Assembly (NCBI GenBank): GCA_902788575.1 | Contig: CADAKY010000003.1 | Coordinates: 1-64,000 of the forward strand | Origin: an uncultured bacterium | Lineage (GTDB): Bacteria; Cyanobacteriota; Vampirovibrionia; Gastranaerophilales; Gastranaerophilaceae | Length of the DNA: 64,000 bases | Direction of reading: 5' to 3' | Shown: one piece after another, positions 60,115-64,000 of the stretch | Layout of the letters: each line of letters begins with the position of its first letter | Position numbering within the stretch: position 1 is the stretch's first letter | Translations under genes and position numbers: made by a program | Notes under the pieces: generated by a model | What the model saw: only the letters and a program-made list of their open reading frames with translations | What the model was told of the DNA's origin: nothing | Database searches by the model: none

Positions 60115-61206
60115 ATGGAAGTAGTTAATTTACTTGATTTTTTGAATAGTGCAAAGAATTTGTATGCCTTGGATTATGCAAGGTGTGACAGAGAGCTTGT
60201 AAATTTTCTTGATTTGATGGTCGAGGATGAACAGTTCACGCGCACTATAGATTTGGGTATAATCTATCTTTCCGAAAAAGCAGAAAACAAGTATATTATT
60301 GTAGACGGTTTAAGCCGGATTGTTTCCTTGTCGCTTTTATTACATGCTATTTGCGAATGTTACAAAAAAACGACATCCCAAAACGAAAAAGCAATAAAAA
60401 CAATACGAAGCAAATACCTTTTAAAAGGCAGTTCATTAAAATTGCAGCTCTGCGAAAAAGATGCGATTTTATATGAAAAAATAATTAACGGCGAACGCTT
60501 ATCAGGACATGAAAAGTCTATGCCAATGTTTCAGCTTTTGCACAATTTTTGGTCACAAATAAAAGAAGAAAAATTACAGGCTGCAAAAATTTTTACAATG
60601 CTGAATAAAATTCAGGTAACGATTGTTGATACGGAAGACGTTTCAAAACGAAATTTGTATTACAAACTGAATTCTCAAAGAAAACTTAACCAGATTGCAC
60701 TTATTGACGATTACCTCAAAGAAAAGAAAATTGTTGAACTATGGCAGGAAATAAAATCTAAATATTTTGTTGAGAAAGAAGACATATATCTGTTTTTCAG
60801 AGATTTTTTCCTGACAAAATTCAATTACAAAACTTTTAATCAAGACAGGCTGTACGAAAGTTTTGTCAATTATTTTGAGACCATGGCTCAGTTTGTAAAC
60901 AAATCCAATATAATGGAAAATATCGAACGTTCAGCAATGTTGTACTACAGCATGCTTAATGTGGATTTTGAAAGCGAAGCTGTGAGAAATGCGTTTATTC
61001 AAATCAAAAAACATTCCGGCGAAGACACTTATGCGTATATTTTAAGCGTTTATGAAGATTATGCCGAAGGGAATTTAAGCGAATCTATATTTGTCGAAAT
61101 TCTGCAAACAATAGATGAATACCTCAAAAACCGCCAAAACAGCGGAAAAAACATTGACTTTAACGAATTAATTGAATATCTAAATGCATTTATTGCATGT
61201 AAATAA
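60115..61206 (+). CDS. Divergent DUF262 (GmrS/ParB-nuclease-like) protein
   Basis: 363 residues starting 2 bases after the HTH gene. Residues 60-76 (KYIIVDGLSRIVSLSLLLHA) align with the DUF262 motif DGQQRLTTLSLLL, keeping D64, G65 and R68 but replacing QQ by LS. LYYKLNSQRKLNQIALIDDY matches the second DUF262 motif (LNSxGxPLxxxDLI). No C-terminal HNH (DUF1524) domain. DUF262 proteins act in type IV restriction (GmrSD), BREX/SspE-type and other defence systems as NTPase/nicking units; here the role is inferred only. Confidence 0.6.
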   Translation: MEVVNLLDFLNSAKNLYALDYARCDRELVNFLDLMVEDEQFTRTIDLGIIYLSEKAENKYIIVDGLSRIVSLSLLLHAICECYKKTTSQNEKAIKTIRSKYLLKGSSLKLQLCEKDAILYEKIINGERLSGHEKSMPMFQLLHNFWSQIKEEKLQAAKIFTMLNKIQVTIVDTEDVSKRNLYYKLNSQRKLNQIALIDDYLKEKKIVELWQEIKSKYFVEKEDIYLFFRDFFLTKFNYKTFNQDRLYESFVNYFETMAQFVNKSNIMENIERSAMLYYSMLNVDFESEAVRNAFIQIKKHSGEDTYAYILSVYEDYAEGNLSESIFVEILQTIDEYLKNRQNSGKNIDFNELIEYLNAFIACK

Positions 61207-61314
61207 TTGTATCAATTTTATTTTTTGGAAAATATATTAATGTCTTTTTTTATACTCGTTTTATAATAAATCATGTTCAATCTAGTACAAATGGCTTAGG
61301 AGGAATGATTTATT

Positions 61315-61605
61315 ATGAAAGAGAACTTTAACACAATAGCAAAAATTAACGAGGAGTTGTTCGGAGAAATTTATGTTTTAAACTCTGCCGTAAACATGGT
61401 TAGAAATTCCTGTTTTGAAAAAGAAAACAAATCAATTTATTACGGTCTTGTAAATGACGGTGTACAAAAAATAAGCAACGAAAGAAATGACTACATAAAT
61501 ATGCTGACCGTTGCGGCAGACAAAATTTCAAACGTAATATCACTAAATCTGGCTATGGAAAAAGAGCTTTCCTTATATCAGGATTCCAACGATTGCAGCA
61601 GATAA
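61315..61605 (+). CDS. Small helical hypothetical protein
   Basis: 96 residues after an excellent TAGGAGGAATGATTT site. Predicted all-helical (KINEELFGEIYVLNSAVNMV, AADKISNVISLNLAMEKELS). Its last 33 bases overlap the 3' end of nupC on the opposite strand. Not recognised. Confidence 0.6.
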   Translation: MKENFNTIAKINEELFGEIYVLNSAVNMVRNSCFEKENKSIYYGLVNDGVQKISNERNDYINMLTVAADKISNVISLNLAMEKELSLYQDSNDCSR

Positions 61606-62841
61606 CCAGCAGCTCAAGGTTCCGCATATAAGTGCCCGTACCCCTAATCTTGCAAGATTTTTTCTCTGGTTTGGTGCGAGTTCTCCGATACCGCCAATTT
61701 GAATTGCTATAGAACCGAAGTTACCGAAACTGCAAAGAGCAAAACTTGCAATCATAATACTCTTTGGAGAAAGCATGTTCATAACGTGCGTCAAATCAAT
61801 ATATGCAACCATTTCGTTAAGCACAATTTTTGTTCCCATTAAAGCACCTACTACAGATGCGTCTTTAAGCGGAACCCCGAGTATTACGGCAAATCCCATA
61901 AATATTTTTCCCAAAATTAGTTTAAGTGACAAATGATTTAAGAATTCAAAATGCGAACACATCGGACAGAACTTGTAGATAAAGCATCCGCCCAGTCCCA
62001 AAATCCAATCAATAAATGCAACAAGCGCAACAAGCGCCAAAATCATTGCTGTTACATTAATAGCGACTCTCATACCGTCGCTTGCGCCGTTTGAAATTGC
62101 ATCAAAAACATTTGTATAAGTACGTCTTTTTGACACACTTATATTATCCCTCGTTTCCGGTTCACCGGTTTCAGGATAAATAATTTTTGCAAGTATTAAT
62201 GCTCCGGGGGCTGCCATTACAGAAGATGCAAGAAGATATTTTGCTTCTATTCCCATTCCTATATAAATAGGCATTATTGCTCCGGATATACATGCCATGC
62301 TTCCTGCCATAGATGCAAGAAGTTCTGAACGCGTAAGTTTCTCCAAATATGGTTTTATCATAATTTGTGCAACGATTTGCCCGACAAAAGCACTTGCCAC
62401 ATTCGAAAGAGCCTCAGCGCCGGATACCTTCATAATTTTGTTCATTGCTTTACCCAAAACGGCTACAACTCTCTGCATTATGCCGTAGTAGTAAAGTATA
62501 TTTACAAGCACCATCATAAATATACTTGAACAAATTAACTGCAGAGTAAATATAGAACTGTTATTTTCAAACAATTCTGCCAATCTTACGTTATTTAACA
62601 AAGGTCCGAATACAAAAATTCCTCCTTCATACGCAAATTCCAAAATCTTCTGAATAAAATGACCTATAAAGTCAAATATTTTTGCTCCGATTGGAAATAT
62701 AAAAACGAAAACAGCAAGCAGAATTTGTAATACAAATCCGACCGCAACCGTTCTGTAATTAATAGCTTTTTTGTTATTTGACATCAAATAAGCTATCAAA
62801 AATATAACAACAATACCAATTACTCCGACGAATCTTTCCAT
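61573..62841 (-). CDS. nupC: Concentrative nucleoside transporter NupC/CNT
   Basis: 422 residues, about ten membrane helices. CNT signatures: IGVVIFLIAYLMSNNKKAIN, EGGIFVFGPLL, LVNILYYYGIMQRVVAVLGK, GAEALSNVASAFVGQ, CISGAIMPIYIGMGI, MGTKIVLNEMVAYIDL and SFALCSFGNFGSIAIQIGGI. It imports nucleosides with H+ or Na+ symport. The C-terminus overlaps the small gene above. Confidence 0.93.
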   Translation of the reverse strand: MERFVGVIGIVVIFLIAYLMSNNKKAINYRTVAVGFVLQILLAVFVFIFPIGAKIFDFIGHFIQKILEFAYEGGIFVFGPLLNNVRLAELFENNSSIFTLQLICSSIFMMVLVNILYYYGIMQRVVAVLGKAMNKIMKVSGAEALSNVASAFVGQIVAQIMIKPYLEKLTRSELLASMAGSMACISGAIMPIYIGMGIEAKYLLASSVMAAPGALILAKIIYPETGEPETRDNISVSKRRTYTNVFDAISNGASDGMRVAINVTAMILALVALVAFIDWILGLGGCFIYKFCPMCSHFEFLNHLSLKLILGKIFMGFAVILGVPLKDASVVGALMGTKIVLNEMVAYIDLTHVMNMLSPKSIMIASFALCSFGNFGSIAIQIGGIGELAPNQRKNLARLGVRALICGTLSCWLSAAIVGILI

Positions 62842-62994
62842 TCAAGCTCCTAAGTTAAATATACAAATATTATACAAAAAAAGTACCTCTCACGTGAAAA
62901 TTTACTCTTATTGTAACAATTTGTAAAAAATATGAAAAATTTCCTAAAGTTTTTAAAAAAAGTGCCGTTATAAAAGATATAAGGAGTATCAATA

Positions 62995-63534
62995 ATGTCA
63001 GAAGATTTTAAAGTAGAGCCAAATAACAGCCCCGAGCCGCAAAAGAATACAGGCAAAGTCATTGATGAAGCCAACTACAGAATTCATGCTCCGAGAGAAA
63101 AAGGCCCGACTGCAGTAGGCAGAGGAGGCGACCCTTTATTCAGAAAAATTAATGCAACAAAAGAACAATTGCTGGAATTGATTGAAGAAACTCAGACTGT
63201 ACAGGACTGGGTTCAGAGAGAAACCTCAAACAACGTTGCTCTTACGTGCCTTGACAATGAAAATCTTAAAGAAGGATATTATCAAATAAAAGACGGTTTT
63301 GGTGAATACGGAAAAGTTTCATTAATGGGATTCAAAACTCCTTCCGGAGTAGAAATCCCGAGATTAAAAATTTATGACACAAACGGTGAAGTGCTGGAAG
63401 TTCTCACAGGTCCGATGGCTATTGATGAAATTTCCAAACGCGTACTTGCATACAGAAGTTCTCAATATGAAGCTGTTCCTGTGGAAGGAAATGAGCCGAT
63501 GGAAAGCGGGATTATTGAAGATTATAAAGGATAA
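62995..63534 (+). CDS. Hypothetical protein
   Basis: 179 residues; AAGGAGTATCAATA precedes the ATG. A polar, disordered N-terminus (SEDFKVEPNNSPEPQKNTGK) is followed by a compact mixed domain (EGYYQIKDGFGEYGKVSLMG, FKTPSGVEIPRLKIYDTNGE). No signal peptide or membrane helix. Not recognised. It converges on the TPR gene. Confidence 0.6.
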   Translation: MSEDFKVEPNNSPEPQKNTGKVIDEANYRIHAPREKGPTAVGRGGDPLFRKINATKEQLLELIEETQTVQDWVQRETSNNVALTCLDNENLKEGYYQIKDGFGEYGKVSLMGFKTPSGVEIPRLKIYDTNGEVLEVLTGPMAIDEISKRVLAYRSSQYEAVPVEGNEPMESGIIEDYKG

Positions 63535-63542
63535 ATATTTTC

Positions 63543-64000
63543 CTATTTTGAATTTTTCTTTAACGTAATTCCGTTTAGCTTACAAAAAGATGTTAATACA
63601 GAAAGTTCATCCTTTATTTTTTTCTGCAGGTGCGGATGTTCTGATGTTATTTCGACATTTTTCGCTTCCTGAAACATTTTAAGCGCCTGTTTTATATAAT
63701 CCGCTCTCTTTGAAGTTTTTGGAAGTGCAAGCTCCTGATACATTTTTGCACATTGTATATAAGTTTTTACAAGCAAATCCTGCAAATCAAATTGTTTTGA
63801 GATAAATAAAGCTTTCTCAAGGTACACGTTTGCGGATTCAAAATCTTGTTTTGCAACATAAATTTCTCCGATAAGACGGTTAAAAAGTCCAATGAAATAA
63901 TAATTATTAATACTTGGACTTTGCGCAATATCCAATGCTTTTGTTGCTATATCAATTGCAAACTGGCTTCCGCTTGTAATAAGTTTTATTTTTGCAATCA
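63543..64000 (-). CDS. TPR-repeat protein, C-terminal part (cut by window edge)
   Basis: The frame is open to the right edge (about 152 codons visible), so the N-terminus is missing; the TTG at 63935 is not the true start. Tetratricopeptide units are clear: NRLIGEIYVAKQDFESANVY then LEKALFI, and KTYIQCAKMYQELAL with KQALKMFQEAKN. TPRs bind partner proteins. The partner and role are unknown. Confidence 0.75.
   Translation of the reverse strand, partial: IAKIKLITSGSQFAIDIATKALDIAQSPSINNYYFIGLFNRLIGEIYVAKQDFESANVYLEKALFISKQFDLQDLLVKTYIQCAKMYQELALPKTSKRADYIKQALKMFQEAKNVEITSEHPHLQKKIKDELSVLTSFCKLNGITLKKNSK

Overview
The window is AT-rich, gene-dense DNA from a diderm, fermentative, probably anaerobic bacterium. 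My best guess is an uncultured gut lineage of the non-photosynthetic Cyanobacteriota (Vampirovibrionia/Gastranaerophilales, 'Melainabacteria'). Supporting signs are a complete [FeFe]-hydrogenase maturation operon without any respiratory or photosynthetic gene, an envelope-lipid permease (MlaE) and a GT9 (heptosyltransferase-type) enzyme, type IV pilin machinery, an AMIN-like surface protein, ManNAc/sialate catabolism, and many lineage-specific proteins opening with a short Phe-basic-small motif. This placement is inference; no 16S rRNA is present.

Layout. 1-5.3 kb is accessory: the start of glnA (minus strand, cut by the window edge), a Mu-like transposase with an HTH partner, a small cargo gene, duplicated ~100-bp repeats around an unknown gene, and an IS30 remnant. 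5.3-9.1 kb carries yraN and a trkA-trkH potassium uptake operon. 9.4-12.0 kb is the translation/secretion cluster rpmG-tRNA-Trp-secE-nusG-rplK-rplA with a strong terminator. 12.1-14.6 kb holds a MITE-like palindrome, a pilin/YadA-like/Peptidase S74 chimera and an internally deleted IS3-family element. 15.4-22.3 kb is housekeeping: dnaN, leuD, an HD-GYP protein, GT2, WecA-like, and a ROK kinase with NanE. 22.3-24.8 kb has a secreted protein and a broken AbiE toxin-antitoxin locus fused to a recombinase remnant.

24.9-36.3 kb is the most unusual part: several large uncharacterised proteins, many with the same short N-terminal motif, carrying signatures of a papain-like cysteine protease, an HExxH metalloprotease, an ADP-ribosyltransferase and an HNH nuclease, interspersed with an alpha-glucan phosphorylase homologue that lacks the PLP lysine, and cinA. 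36.3-42 kb has rpsU, a ferredoxin, and the TM1266-hydG-hydF-hydE operon behind a terminator-bearing leader. 42-50 kb has more tagged proteins, ilvE, mlaE, a sigma factor, prepilin peptidase, tlyA and tatD. 50-64 kb has GT9, an LCP ligase, adk-tsaE-tsaB, a sugar-binding lipoprotein, a large AMIN-like repeat protein, an HTH/DUF262-like pair, nupC and a TPR protein cut by the right edge.

How parts could work together: the prepilin peptidase at 47.7 kb could process the chimeric pilin at 12.4 kb; WecA, GT2, GT9 and the LCP ligase all serve surface glycan assembly; ferredoxin and the Hyd maturases serve hydrogen metabolism, although the hydrogenase itself is not in the window. The best candidate for an undescribed system is the family of motif-tagged proteins, which may share an export or localisation route. 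No rRNA or CRISPR array was seen, and there is a single tRNA gene.
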